NCBI GenBank assembly: GCA_900323505.1
Contig: OOIN01000020.1
Location: 558,001 to 622,000 of the forward strand
From: Ustilago trichophora
Lineage: Eukaryota; Basidiomycota; Ustilaginomycetes; Ustilaginales; Ustilaginaceae
DNA: 64,000 nt
Direction of reading: 5' to 3'
Made by a program: the position numbers and the translations under genes. Below are positions 43,123 through 54,039 of this stretch, piece after piece. Within the stretch, counting starts at the first letter, position 1. The number at the start of each line of letters is the position of its first letter. The notes below the pieces were generated by a model. The model saw nothing but the letters and a program-made list of their open reading frames with translations, made no database searches and was not told the DNA's origin.

Positions 43123-44171
43123 ATGTTTTGTCGTTCGATTCGCATCTTCGATAACAAGCTGTAGGACTCTCTTTTTTCCATCTTTCAATCCAGATAAACG
43201 AAAAGCATGTTCTGTTCAGTTCAGCTCGGTTCAGGACAGGTCACACTTCACCGGCATGAATTTTTCCATTCAAAGGCCTGGGCTATGTTAACAAGGTCAG
43301 CTCCATCTCCACACTCCTGAGATTCTCTTTCTTTCTCTCTCTCTCTCTCTTTATCTGGCATCACTGTGAGAAAAACCAAAGCAAAAAAAAGCGGCGATTC
43401 CCATACTACCCACAATTTTACGCCTTTCACATATCCTTTCCCGTCTGTGTCTCATCTTGTTCTCCTCTTGCTTCTTCTTTTTTTGTGAGAGGGACGACTC
43501 GCTTAGATCAAATCACAAAACCATCCAGCCACCAACCATTTCGCTTTCTCCACGATCGATGGTAGAAGTCAGTCACAGAAGCAGCAAACTATCTCACTGT
43601 ACACGAGACATGAGGCGCTTAGAGATCCCTAGAAAGAAAACACATACCAATTCGAGTCTCTCGCTTAAACTCCCCGCATCCAAGCCTCAAACACACTTCC
43701 TCTCGCTCAATCCAAAATCAAGAGCGACAATAGTCCACCACCTCGGGCCTGTCTTTTTACACGAGACATTTATAGTCTGATTCTCCCCTTCCCGCCACGG
43801 CGACATCGAATCCCGAGCTTATCTTCAAGAGCGAGCTAAACCCGGGCATTTCCCCTACAGTATATCGTCATTTCACCGAGAATCACTGTATGGCGTTTAA
43901 CGCAGCTACGAATCGCCATCACAACCACATTAGCGATCTAACAGCGTTATAATTTTTGCGGATCTAACACTCATATTGTAGTGTCAAGGTCTCACAGATC
44001 GTAAAGAGACCAAACTTGTTCGCCAAGCTGCAACATTCTCTAAACGATTCCGACAAAGCACTTGTCAAACAGTTCTATATTATATCCATACGCTACGCTA
44101 AAAGGGTGACAAATGAGCATGGAATCCTATTCCATATGATTAAAGACAAAAACGACTAATATATACCTCCC

Positions 44172-47100
44172 TCACCTTCCTTCTGATGGCTGTTGAGAAT
44201 CCTGGCAGAGTGAAACCTCAACACTTGCGCCGCTTCCTCTCGGCATTGCCCTAGGTGGACAAGTTGGCAAATCAACATGCCCATCTCGAGGACTGACTCG
44301 TTTCGACCCACCATCGTCATTCGACTCGCTCGCCCTTGCTTCCTCTTCCTCCTCATCTTCGTCGTCATCTTCGCTATCGATATCGACAAATCCATTTACA
44401 GATTCGGCTCGTCTCGGCATATAATCCCTTCCCGATTGACCTTTGGTTACCGCTCTCTCGTCCAGCTGTTTGCCATAGTCGTCGCCTTTAACGTCGGGCA
44501 CAAGCTTGTTACGAAGACTCTCGATCAGCGATTTGCGTCTTTCTTTTCCAGCGCCTTGCCTTCTTTCCCTCTCTTCTTGCGTTACCCGTTCCTCTCCCTC
44601 CGGCCGCTCCCCCTCCAGCCGCTCCCCCTCCAGCCGCTCATCCTCGTGCGAGAGATGCGCAGCAGAGGTGGCAAACCCCTTCTTATTGCGAAGACTGGCC
44701 AACTTTACACTGGCAAAGATCCCCGTCTTGTGATGAGAATCGCTTTCGACCGCCCCACCATCCTCCTCCATCAACTTCTGTCGATAGGGTAGCGGCAAAT
44801 CGCGCATGATCTTGAACGAATCCGTATTTCCAATTTGTTCATTCTCCACTCGCAAGTTGTTCCAACATGCCCTACGAATCATCTCTACAAATGCCGCCAA
44901 GAACGAGCGCAGTGTCACCGAGGCACTTCCCGGGATGAGGTAGATCACCCATGCAGATCGACCGATGACATCGACCACCATAAACACGTAGTATACGGGT
45001 TGCGGGAACGAGATTTCGTTTCGAAGCAAAAAGTACTTGGCACGGGGCTTGAGCACCGACCAGTCCATAAGGAGGTCCCATCCAATGTGCCACAGAGAGT
45101 AGATGACGGCAAACAGAATCCACAGCGCTTTGTCGGTGCCAGTGTGGGAACCGTTGCGACGGTAGTGGATGTACATAAAGTTGTTGATGACCGCAGAAGA
45201 GTACTTGCCGGCGTTGACGAGATGGAGATGCGTCTTGTAGTCGCTGTCGACCCATCGGCGAATACATTGACCCAGACGCAACCAGGCGGGGACAGAGAGC
45301 AAGGCAGCCGTCCAAAACGTAGAGTTGGGAGAACATCGATCGGGGTGAGCCCAGTCATGATGCCATTCGCAGCCGAAGTACCAAAAGTTGCTGATCGTCC
45401 ATGCGATAGAGTTGAGCTCGTCGCCAAGGAAGAAATCGCGGAATTCGACTCGTTTCCATCCTGCCGTAAAGACGCGCAACAGACTCTTGACAAACCACGC
45501 TCGACTGGCTGGCACGAGGATGGGTAGAGGATTGAGGAGAAGGAGAAAGGCGATGACGAGCCAGACGGTGGGCCAGGTGGTGGGTGCGATCGAGTCGGGG
45601 AAAGGATTGACAAACGAGACCCAAAAGCAACATGACAGGAGCAGCATGAGCAACGAGGGAATCTCAAAGAATTGGCGATGGTCCATGGTCGTTCGTACAT
45701 CCCATTCAAAGATAAAGACGGTGTTGATGCGAAGTGCGTGCCACCAGGCCAAGTTCAACCCGAACAGCAAAGCAAACAGCGTAGGGATGAACTCGGCACC
45801 ATAGACACGCAGTAGTCCTTGCCATTGAGGGATGGCCGCCTGCGTGTCCGGCTGCATCGCTTCGATGAGCCCGGCAACGATGCCACACAGCGAAATACCC
45901 AGATAGAATCCACTGCGAAAGACACTGTAGTGATGCGTGGTGTGATCTTCCCTAGCACGAAGCCTGTTGAGCGCCTGTTTGCGATTGCCGTGCTCGAAGT
46001 AAGCCGTGTAGATGTCCTCTGTGGCTTTGCGCAGCTTTTCTACTCTGTCTGAAGTAACAAGAATCGTAGGCGCCACCTTGTCCTGATAGTAGAGATCCGC
46101 GCAGGGCACATCCACGGTCTTGGACAACTTTTTCATGACTTTGGCGAAACCGGTGCGGTTGAGAATCTTGTAGTTGGTCAGAGTGTCGAGAAACTTGTAG
46201 TACTCGAGCACGGCTGCTTTGAGCTTCTTGCGAGCGGCGGCGTAGGCTTCGGGGTCGTGGCTCATGGCGGCTGCCTTGTTGGCTTTGCGAATGGCGGTGT
46301 CCGTGTCATCATCCCAGCCGCGGAGGCTTGCTTGCATCTGTGCAAGAGCTTGTGCTCGACGTCGGTCTCCTGCGTCATCGTCGCTGCTGTCGCCGCGCTG
46401 TTTCTTTGCGGAGTGATCAAGCGAGAAGCGTGGACCTGCTTCGGTCGTGTGTTCGGGATCGCGTGACTTGAGTTGCGACAGGGCAGGAATCGACTTGATG
46501 CGATGCGCGACTTCATCCGCTACAATCAGTTTCGAGCCGGGCAAGTTGGAGAGGAGCTGCGACATGCGATGACGACGCGAGCCTGCTGATGTTCGGTCAT
46601 GGTCGCTAATGTTGTACTTGGCACGATACTCGCGACGATGCTCGGCAAGTTCTTTGAGCTGTCGTGCGAGCTGGGTATACTTTTTTGCTGCTTCTTGCTC
46701 CTGGACTTCATAGAAAGTGGCGATGCGTTCGAGTTCGGCGTTGCAGGCAGAAAAGATCTTGGCTTCCTCGTCGTCAAAGTAAGTCGAGATGAGCTCTTGG
46801 AGCGATTGTGGCGGGTCATCTTTTAAGGAGCGAGTGGAGATACGGCCAGAGGAGGCGGTGCGGGGAAGGAGACGATGTTTGCTGGAAGCTGCTGAGCTGT
46901 TGGCTTTGCGAGAGTGATGCAATGGGGTGGGCGCTGGACGCGAGGGTGGATTGATGTTGTCGTCATATCGGACTGTGCCGGCACCAGGTAGACGTGGTAT
47001 TGTTGTTGGAGAAGCTGCTGAATCCTCGGACGCTGAGCTAGGCTGTTTGCGGGATGCAGAGGGGAGTTGATCTGTGTGGGTGTTGGCAGCGAGATCGTGA

Positions 47101-47585
47101 AGGAACTGTGGATTGGTGGCCGAACTCTGGTGCGCTATCTGCGCTTCAGTGTCTGGAGTTGCACTTGGCTGGTGGGAGGCGCCATTGTCAAAGTTGTAGC
47201 TGTCTAACGACAACCTAAGCCCTGTTCCTGCAAGAGAGACGACGGGTAATGGTGGCAGTGCGGGGGCTGGCACACTGGTGCCGCCATAGTCGTTGCGTGT
47301 GAGATAACCCGAACTGGATGCAAGGCTGGATTGCGCCTCTTGGTCTAATGTTGTTGGAGTGGCATGTGTGCGTCTACGGAGAAAAGGGTCTGCAGATGGT
47401 GTAGAGGGAGCAACGGCGGTGGAGCTAGAGCGAGTGGGAGCGAGGCCAAGCTCTGTTTCGTAGCGGATACGAGCGTCTCGATGCTCTGCGACACGTTTGA
47501 TGAGCTTCTTGAGTCCACGATACTGGATGTAGACCTTTCTCCACTCTGGGACCGTGTTTTCGTCGAGGTAGCGTGCGAACTTCAT
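44172..47585 (-). CDS. SPX-EXS protein (SYG1/XPR1-type phosphate exporter)
   Basis: The product is 1137 aa with no intron. SPX domain: MKFARYLDENTVPEWRKVYI at the start, a coiled helix with EEAKIFSACNAELERIATFY, and the lysine-rich NRTGFAKVMKKLSK helix near 474-488, the usual inositol-pyrophosphate site. A Ser-rich insert separates the SPX parts. Several membrane spans follow, then the EXS domain (~720-960): WLRLGQCIRRWVDSD, LHLVNAGKYSSAV, WDLLMDWSVLKP and NLRVENEQIGN. The tail is acidic and contains three LEGER-type repeats (44606-44640). Known members export phosphate when SPX senses PP-InsP. Yeast Syg1 was found as a G-protein-linked suppressor. Location is plasma membrane or Golgi. Confidence 0.93.
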   Translation of the reverse strand: MKFARYLDENTVPEWRKVYIQYRGLKKLIKRVAEHRDARIRYETELGLAPTRSSSTAVAPSTPSADPFLRRRTHATPTTLDQEAQSSLASSSGYLTRNDYGGTSVPAPALPPLPVVSLAGTGLRLSLDSYNFDNGASHQPSATPDTEAQIAHQSSATNPQFLHDLAANTHTDQLPSASRKQPSSASEDSAASPTTIPRLPGAGTVRYDDNINPPSRPAPTPLHHSRKANSSAASSKHRLLPRTASSGRISTRSLKDDPPQSLQELISTYFDDEEAKIFSACNAELERIATFYEVQEQEAAKKYTQLARQLKELAEHRREYRAKYNISDHDRTSAGSRRHRMSQLLSNLPGSKLIVADEVAHRIKSIPALSQLKSRDPEHTTEAGPRFSLDHSAKKQRGDSSDDDAGDRRRAQALAQMQASLRGWDDDTDTAIRKANKAAAMSHDPEAYAAARKKLKAAVLEYYKFLDTLTNYKILNRTGFAKVMKKLSKTVDVPCADLYYQDKVAPTILVTSDRVEKLRKATEDIYTAYFEHGNRKQALNRLRAREDHTTHHYSVFRSGFYLGISLCGIVAGLIEAMQPDTQAAIPQWQGLLRVYGAEFIPTLFALLFGLNLAWWHALRINTVFIFEWDVRTTMDHRQFFEIPSLLMLLLSCCFWVSFVNPFPDSIAPTTWPTVWLVIAFLLLLNPLPILVPASRAWFVKSLLRVFTAGWKRVEFRDFFLGDELNSIAWTISNFWYFGCEWHHDWAHPDRCSPNSTFWTAALLSVPAWLRLGQCIRRWVDSDYKTHLHLVNAGKYSSAVINNFMYIHYRRNGSHTGTDKALWILFAVIYSLWHIGWDLLMDWSVLKPRAKYFLLRNEISFPQPVYYVFMVVDVIGRSAWVIYLIPGSASVTLRSFLAAFVEMIRRACWNNLRVENEQIGNTDSFKIMRDLPLPYRQKLMEEDGGAVESDSHHKTGIFASVKLASLRNKKGFATSAAHLSHEDERLEGERLEGERPEGEERVTQEERERRQGAGKERRKSLIESLRNKLVPDVKGDDYGKQLDERAVTKGQSGRDYMPRRAESVNGFVDIDSEDDDEDEEEEEARASESNDDGGSKRVSPRDGHVDLPTCPPRAMPRGSGASVEVSLCQDSQQPSEGR

Positions 47586-47893
47586 GATGTGCTAGCAGGG
47601 CTAGAATGATTGAAGGGGGAGGTGGAGTTCGAGATGGGTTTTATGTCAAAGAGAGATGGAAGCGTAGGATGCAGGCATGTCGATGAGATGTGCCAAAGGT
47701 GATATGGGATCAAGGTTGGTGGGACGAGGAAAACGTTGAGAGCTAGATTGCATGAAACATCATTCGAAGCGTTGGCCTTCTAGAAGCGATGTCAAACAGA
47801 AGTGCTTGACAGAGCACTTGTTCGGGCCGAATGCGAATCAAGGTACTCCGCTACAAAGTCGATACGGGCCTAAAGTCGGCGATGTCTGACGGG

Positions 47894-47924
<31 letters not shown>

Positions 47925-47962
47925 AGGAAAGCAGTCTAAAACCAAAGTTCGGCCCGATCCTC

Positions 47963-47997
<35 letters not shown>

Positions 47998-48497
47998 ACC
48001 TCGAAATAGCATTGCAGCTCCATAGCAGTGTGATTTTCAAACAAAGGACCCTTGAAAAGTGCTCGTTTTGATTTTTATTATTATTTTATCATTTGATTTT
48101 TCCGAGAAGAGAAAAGGGGCTGAAACACAGATCTAACATGCAAGAAGAGTATAAAAAAAACCGAACATGGTAATGAGAGTTGTTCACTTGGAGCTGCTCG
48201 GTGCCATACCCTGTTGGATCTTGGCTTGGTTTGAGAAGAGAAATGCCGTGTGATTACATATGTCTGCCGGACTCTCTGACGTCTGAGTTGATCTCGAGAG
48301 AGTGGAAAGGAATTGTGAATTTTAAATGTTAATGATTATAATTAACAACTCTGATCCGTGCGTAGTTATCCGTCCATTGACAGTTTGTGGAGCCATCTTG
48401 TTGACCATCATCATCGTCTCTTGTTGTTGAACTCCCTTGAATCGCCATTATCGCTCCGCCTTCAAGGCAGGCGCACCATCATCACTGCCATCACACC
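47586..48497. promoter_or_regulatory. Divergent promoter region, SYG1-like / EXO84
   Basis: About 0.9 kb between two divergent genes, with a GAT trinucleotide repeat (47899-47926) and a long poly-T run (47966-47997). No gene is supported. Confidence 0.6.
47966..47997 (+). repeat. Poly-T tract (~32 bases)
   Basis: An uninterrupted T run in the divergent promoter; such tracts usually exclude nucleosomes. Confidence 0.85.
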
Positions 48498-50963
48498 ATG
48501 TCGAGGTCGCTCCGAACGCGTCCTATGACGCTCTATGCTCAAGATGGCCAGCAACCCGTCATCCCTCCAGTCCCTACAGCATCCTCTTCAGCATACCCCA
48601 GCAACCATGCATCCTATTCGCAGCAGCAGCAGCAACAGCAACAGCACGGCTCCTCATACCATGCGCATCAATCCAATACCAATGCAGTCTCTTCTTCTTC
48701 TTCTTCCGGGGGCAACACCAGCAGAGTGCTCAAAAAGTCGAAAAAGAAAGCCTCCGAAGTCGGCAGCAATCTCAAGAAGCGTCTTTCCATGCGCTATGCC
48801 GAGCCTACCCAGCTCGGTCCTGGAGGATTCAGTGCCATCCCCGCTGTCCCTTCTCTCCCTCCCATGCCTCAGATTCACATCGACGACCGTCCACATCACG
48901 ACAACCATCATGACGACCGCCGCTACTTGCCAGCTATTGGTGAATCTTCCCACGATGCCCCCTACGATCCGGACGAAAATGAGCTACAGGCCATGCGCAA
49001 CTCTTCTGAAACCACACGTACACGCACCGACATCTTCCAAACCGACCCCGCCGTCGATCTTCAGCTTCTCAGCCAGTCGGATTTCGACCCACAGGCTTAT
49101 CTGCGAGCTAAGCTGTCTCATCACTCCGAGTCGAGCCTCAGGACGTTCAAGTCGTCCCTCGCTGCTGCAAAAGAGGCGGCTAACGACGATCTCAAGCGCC
49201 AAGTCTTCAAAAATTACAGCGAGTTCATCACAATCAGTAAAGAGATTGCTACGCTCGAAAACGACATGCTCGAGCTCAAGGAGCTTCTTTCGGAATGGAA
49301 GCTGCTCCCACAGGCGTTGGAATTGGACGACTCGGCCACCGCTTCTTCTTTCTCCGATTTCTCACGAGCAAAATCCTCCGGAAAGCCGAATAGGAACAGC
49401 ACCATCGATCTGCAGCAGATCTATCGAGCACAGATTACCTCGCTCTGGGAAGGCATCGAAGGATCGCAAAAGTTCCTACCTTATATTCCAGGACGACATC
49501 TCATCGCAGAAGCCAGCAGCTTTACCGAGCTCAACGCAGCCACTTACAAGCCGCAGCAGAGTGTCGCGCTTTTCCTGCTGGATGACTTGCTACTCATCGC
49601 CACGAGGAGAAAGCGCCAGATGAGCAGCAAGGTTCGACTTGTTGCCGAGCGCTGCTTCAGTTTGGCCGAGATCGTTGTGATCGATCTCAAGGATGGAGGT
49701 GATCTGACCAATGCGATCAAAATCAAGCGCGCAAGGGAGAGCTACGTCTATCGTACCGATCGCGCCGAAGACAAGCGCGCTTTGCTCAACGCTTTCCGCC
49801 GCGTTGCAGAGGAGCTTGCCAAGAAGCGCAGAAACGAGTCCGAGTACGGCGCTGCTGCACAAGCACGAAAGCGAGAGTCGACTCTGTTGTCTTCGCCTCC
49901 TATCGCACGGCATCAGTTTGAAGCGCTTCATCTGTCCTCCGCTCCCTCGACCAGCAGCAGTCGACAGCAATACGATGGTGGGCTGCTCACGCCGATCGGC
50001 GAAGATGGTCCATCAGATACTTCCGCAGGAGGATTGATGGCGGCAGCAGCAGCCTCTGCCTCAGCCGAGCGCAAAGATCCAGGACGATGGAACAACGACT
50101 TTGCCGATGAGCTCTCGGTCTGCATTGCTCTGCGCGAATGGGATCAAGCCGTCACACTTATCGAAAAGGGACGTGCCGTTCTGTCCACTTACAGCTCTTC
50201 CGATGCATCCTCTTTGGACCTTTCTGCCAAGCTCACAGCGCGCACTGCCGATCTGATTGCTGCCATCTCTTCGGATTTCACTCGGCAACATTTGAAAAAG
50301 TCTTCGGTGATCCGCAATGCCTCTTTCCTCCTCAGGTTGGATCACGGCGAGAAAGCGCGGCAGCTGTTCCTCGACGCTCGGACAGATTTGCTGAAAAGGA
50401 GAACGAGACAGATCAAATTTGAAGGCGATACAGGACTCTACATTAGCGAGCTTGGTTTGGTGCATTTTACGCTGATCAAGAATACGAGCGAATGGTATAT
50501 GGCTGCTTTCAAGGATGGTAGAATGGCATCCGGGTTTGTACAGTGGGCATGGGAGAGGGTGGAAGAGTATGCCGAATTGTTTAGACGACAGGTGTATGGG
50601 GTAGAGGAGGAGGCAAGGGAGGGAGAGGAGGGGTCAGTGAGCGAGGTCAAGGAGATTAGTTTGAGATTGGCGGGACAGTTGAAGGAGGTTGGACTGGATT
50701 TCAGTTTCTTGTTGGAACAGTTGTTGGAGGCGGAACCGGGGGTGATGAGTGGGCCACAGGTGCAGTTGGCGGTGAGTGCGGATCGTAGTGAGGATACAAA
50801 TCAGGCTGAAGGAGCAGGCATGGTGATTCCAAAGCTGGTGTTGACCAGATCGAGCAGGATTGGGATGGAAGGAGAACAGTCAAGTAGAGAGAGGCAAAAG
50901 GCCAGAGGTGAAGTGACTTCTGCGCAGGAATTGCGTCGGCAGAGTGTTATGCATCTTTCTTGA
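48498..50963 (+). CDS. EXO84: Exocyst subunit Exo84
   Basis: The product is 821 aa with no intron. A Gln/Ser-rich N terminus holds the basic segment LKKSKKKASEVGSNLKKRLS. Residues ~190-260 give the Vps51/Exo84 helical core: DFDPQAYLRAKLSHHSESSL and FKNYSEFITISKEIATLEND. Residues ~325-430 form the PH domain (IPGRHLIAEASSFTELN, VALFLLDDLLLIATRRKR, AIKIKRARESYVYRT). The Exo84 C-terminal helical domain (~525-745) begins RWNNDFADELSVCIALREWD. Exocyst tethers secretory vesicles to the plasma membrane at polarised growth sites. The gene is divergent from the SYG1-like gene. Length and domain order fit the family. Confidence 0.93.
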   Translation: MSRSLRTRPMTLYAQDGQQPVIPPVPTASSSAYPSNHASYSQQQQQQQQHGSSYHAHQSNTNAVSSSSSSGGNTSRVLKKSKKKASEVGSNLKKRLSMRYAEPTQLGPGGFSAIPAVPSLPPMPQIHIDDRPHHDNHHDDRRYLPAIGESSHDAPYDPDENELQAMRNSSETTRTRTDIFQTDPAVDLQLLSQSDFDPQAYLRAKLSHHSESSLRTFKSSLAAAKEAANDDLKRQVFKNYSEFITISKEIATLENDMLELKELLSEWKLLPQALELDDSATASSFSDFSRAKSSGKPNRNSTIDLQQIYRAQITSLWEGIEGSQKFLPYIPGRHLIAEASSFTELNAATYKPQQSVALFLLDDLLLIATRRKRQMSSKVRLVAERCFSLAEIVVIDLKDGGDLTNAIKIKRARESYVYRTDRAEDKRALLNAFRRVAEELAKKRRNESEYGAAAQARKRESTLLSSPPIARHQFEALHLSSAPSTSSSRQQYDGGLLTPIGEDGPSDTSAGGLMAAAAASASAERKDPGRWNNDFADELSVCIALREWDQAVTLIEKGRAVLSTYSSSDASSLDLSAKLTARTADLIAAISSDFTRQHLKKSSVIRNASFLLRLDHGEKARQLFLDARTDLLKRRTRQIKFEGDTGLYISELGLVHFTLIKNTSEWYMAAFKDGRMASGFVQWAWERVEEYAELFRRQVYGVEEEAREGEEGSVSEVKEISLRLAGQLKEVGLDFSFLLEQLLEAEPGVMSGPQVQLAVSADRSEDTNQAEGAGMVIPKLVLTRSSRIGMEGEQSSRERQKARGEVTSAQELRRQSVMHLS

Positions 50964-51223
50964 TCTGACACAAGTGACAGTCATTCTGATTGGGAATCAA
51001 ACTGCTTTCTTTCATTCATGATTGCTGCTGCTTGAAATATCACATACTGTAACTTTCTCACCAAGTTGGAAACGTCGTATTGTCAGTCGGAGTGTCGCAT
51101 TCTTGACACAAAATCACACTGTTATACTGAACTACGATGGTAAACCCAAATTTGTCAAGAAACTACTACTGTAATATGAAGTTGAATGAGTCGAGATTGA
51201 ATGATCCATGCTTGTGGCAATAA
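50964..51223. other. Convergent intergenic region
   Basis: This 260-bp stretch lies between the EXO84 and mitochondrial uS15 3' ends. No gene is seen. Confidence 0.6.
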
Positions 51224-52249
51224 TCAAGCACGAGCAATCTTTGGCTTTCCCGGAACAACGATTTCGCCTTCGACGGCTCTAGCCTGTACACCGATCCTAG
51301 GTAAAATCTGATGATATCTGAGTGGACTTTTAATTTTGAGATACTTTAAGATCTTTGCCCTTTGATGAGTCAATAGCGACATAGATCTTCTGTTACTATT
51401 ATCATGCCTATTTTGTTGGAGATGTTGATATAAGTTTCTAATCCTATAAGTCAAAACGGCAGCTTGAACTTCTGGACTTCCAGTATCGCGATTTTCACCT
51501 CCGAAATGAGAGATGATTCGACGAATGTTTTCGACTTGAATTCCTTTACCAGAAGCATTGCGAAGATCGAGGATCCTACCGAGGCTTTCTTTGTTGGTCT
51601 GCTCCTCTGCTTGAACTTTGGAATATTCAGATTCAAAGGCAGACATGTCGGCCTTGTTGGCGGTACCTCTAACTAACGCGCCCAAGTTCCACGAATCGAG
51701 AATTCGATCTTTGACCATGACTTGTGGCAAGTCTTGGAAGAGCAATTGTCTGTCCTTGGAGTCGAGGCCAAAGTTGAGTCGAACGGGACCGCCAAGGGCA
51801 GCTGCATCTTTGGCAGCAGCCGCGTCAAAGACGTTTTTAGTCCCAGCTACCTGCTCTTGAGCCGAGATGGAAACAAGATTTCCACGACGATCTTCTTTGA
51901 CACCCCAGACGGTTTCCTTGTCGAGGATGAGTTGTGCCAGTTCACTGCTCTCCCAAGTTTTGCTTCCAGTGGGGTTGGATTGGTGGCCAAGAACGGGATC
52001 GGGTTTGGAGGATTCGAGCATGCGTACTTTGAGCAAACGCTGATCAAGGTTGGATTTACGCTTCAAACGGGCAGTGCGCTTCTTGCGAGATTCGGAGAGA
52101 AGGGAAGAGGTGGAGAAGCTAGAACGTTGTTGAGAAACAGACTGAGAGAGGTGCGAGAGGCCATAGGATGTAGATGGAAGTGCAGAGGATAGAGAGCTCA
52201 AATTGAGCGTTGAAGAGAGACATCGCGAGCTCGATGCGAGGCCCGCCAT
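51224..52249 (-). CDS. Mitochondrial small-subunit ribosomal protein uS15m
   Basis: The product is 341 aa with no intron. Residues 1-~50 form a Ser/Leu/Arg-rich presequence without acidic residues (ending near FSTSSLLSESRKKR). The S15 domain occupies ~235-320: ISHFGGENRDTGSPEVQAAV, TYRIRNLYQHLQQNRHDNSN, RRSMSLLTHQRAKILKYLK, close to bacterial S15 (DTGSPEVQ, HxKDxxxRR, LRRxxLLxYL). Yeast Mrps28 is the same family. The ~180 residues between presequence and S15 core are a fungal mitochondrial extension. Function: binds helix 22 region of mitochondrial SSU rRNA. A/T-rich codons contrast with EXO84. Confidence 0.93.
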   Translation of the reverse strand: MAGLASSSRCLSSTLNLSSLSSALPSTSYGLSHLSQSVSQQRSSFSTSSLLSESRKKRTARLKRKSNLDQRLLKVRMLESSKPDPVLGHQSNPTGSKTWESSELAQLILDKETVWGVKEDRRGNLVSISAQEQVAGTKNVFDAAAAKDAAALGGPVRLNFGLDSKDRQLLFQDLPQVMVKDRILDSWNLGALVRGTANKADMSAFESEYSKVQAEEQTNKESLGRILDLRNASGKGIQVENIRRIISHFGGENRDTGSPEVQAAVLTYRIRNLYQHLQQNRHDNSNRRSMSLLTHQRAKILKYLKIKSPLRYHQILPRIGVQARAVEGEIVVPGKPKIARA

Positions 52250-53236
52250 CTTGAACTATTGAGATGTGTGTTTGTATAGGTGATGATGATGATGGTGATG
52301 ATGATGATGATGATGAGATGGAGAAATGGGAATGGAAATGGAAATGGAGTAAAGTCACGCGGAACAAGCCGATTTTCTCATACTTTTCTTTTCTTTACTC
52401 TCTATTGGATTGTGGAAATTCTTATCGTGCGATAGCAATCTGTCAGAGAGCTCTGATTGGAAGAACGAGAAGAAACAAAAACAGAATAAAAAATAGAGAG
52501 AGAAAAAAAAAAAAAAAAAAAAAAAAAGTGTTGGCCTTGGCTGGCATCCTATGAAAGTATAAGTATCGCTCATTTTCGTGCATCACTCTTCTTCTTCTCT
52601 TCGATCAAAAACAAGTGTACGTAGTCCACCCCTAATCTTGACAACACCACCCCTTTCGCCTTCGCTTCTCTTCAAACAACGTCGCTGACTCTTGCTGCTT
52701 GCATCTTTCTTCTCGTTCCTATCCTTACCGACACACACACACACAGCTGCCAGCCACACCCACTCGCGACTGCCTTGGTAAAACACGGCGCCTGGCGAGG
52801 TTGCTTTCGGGTGCCAGGGCTGTCTTTTTGAAATACAAAAGCAGCCGTGGTGGACGAGATCATTGTGATATCCCAGAACGCTATAGGAATCCGCCGTTTC
52901 GTGTCATAGATGGAACGATGGAGCCAAACTGTTCTGGGACATTTCTTCTTCTTCTTCTTCTTCTTCTCTATTCTACCATTCCCCTTTCTTGCTTTGTTTC
53001 CTTTTCCTGACTCTCTCTGCGCTCTCTCATTCCTCATTCCTTGTAGTTTCTTTCAATGTTCATGAGTATATATTTTTATTCATTGTGATCGCGTTCCCCT
53101 CTTTCAGTACCATCTTTCATAGCACCGTATGAGTGACAGTCTGCGCGCGCGCAGTCACAGTCTTGTTAGCAAGTAATCCATGGAGTCTGGGTATCATTGA
53201 GTTGAGCCTGATGAGTATGGTATATGTGCTACATAG
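52250..53236. other. Intergenic region
   Basis: About 1 kb between the uS15m 5' end and the RBM18-like 3' end. It has GAT repeats (52282-52317), a poly-A run (52504-52527) and CTT repeats (52947-52967). No gene is supported. Confidence 0.6.
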
Positions 53237-54039
53237 CTATGATCGACGTTGCTGTGATCTCGGTGCGTCGGTCGGCTTGAAGTTGGGCTTGGCCGGCAAC
53301 GAGGCAGGTCCTCGCCCCATTGACGACCCTGTCGGTGGAGCTGTACGAGTTGTTGCTGGAGTCTTGGCCTGGCGCATCTTGGCAAGTTTCGCCTCCATAG
53401 CTGCGATCTTTGCGTCTGTTCTGTCAGTATGGAGCAAAACAAGAGAGCGTATCAGTTCCATCTTCCTAGCAATGTTGTACATGTGTTTAAAATGAGAGAG
53501 AGAGCAACATACCCTTGTGGTTGCTTGGCATTCTTTGCCAAGCTAAGCTGTGTTGTCTTGATCGCTTCACTTTCACCTCCTGTCCTACGATCGCGTCGGT
53601 GAGGCCCAACTCCACCGGTCGCATCTCGATCTGTGTCTGCGTTGTTCTTGGTTGCAAACGTCACCGAAATCTTTCTGCCTCTCAGCGTCTTTTCGTGTGC
53701 TCCGACGACGGCTTGGAGCGCCTCTTGCGGAGAAGCATACTCGAGAAACGCATAGCCACGCGGTTGACCTCGCTGTGGCCCACTCTTGTGGAAGAGGAAG
53801 TCGAGCTTCGAGATCTTGCCGAATCGACTGAAGGTTTGAACTAGGGCATATTCGTCGACACTTGGATGCAGATTGCCAATGTACAGCCTGGTTTCGTGCT
53901 TGGTGGCGGCGGTAGCCGTGGGCTTGGTCGAGTTTGAGCTGGACGAGGCCGTGGTAGAAGACGAGGCAGGTCGAGAAAGGTATGGGCTGGCCGAATCGCT
54001 CAATGCGGCAGCGCTCGATGGTTGTGGGTTGTCTGCCAT
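53237..54039 (-). CDS. RBM18-like RNA-binding protein
   Basis: There are two exons, 54039-53513 and 53420-53237, giving 236 aa. The 92-bp intron (GTATGT...CTGACAG) joins KQPQG to TDAKIAAMEAKLAKM. One RRM (~46-128): RNP2 LYIGNL, RNP1 RGYAFLEY, and DFLFHKSGPQRGQPRGYAFL, almost the RBM18 signature FDFLFHKSG..GQPRGY. The C-terminal AKIAAMEAKLAKM helix also matches RBM18 (AKIKAIEAKLKMM). The family is nuclear and its molecular role is poorly defined. I chose ATG 54039 (MADNPQP). The frame is open a further 49 codons upstream, but that part looks like leader sequence. Confidence 0.85.

Larger units (their letters stand above)
40565..44171. other. Long intergenic region, 3.6 kb
   Basis: This is the longest gene-free stretch in the window, between the 5' end of the UBE3D-like gene and the 3' end of the SYG1-like gene. 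Seen: GA microsatellites (40635-40650, 41241-41262), CAGTACAGTACAGTACAGTA at 41361, further ACAGTAC units at 41701-41729 and 42422-42436, GACT repeats (42379-42400) and a CT/GT microsatellite (43079-43122). No ORF shows a domain, signal peptide or codon bias that I would trust. An unrecognised ncRNA is possible. Confidence 0.55.

Noticed and set aside
48437..49623. Long alternative-frame ORFs over EXO84
   Set aside because: They are shadows of the EXO84 frame, which carries clear exocyst and PH-domain sequence.
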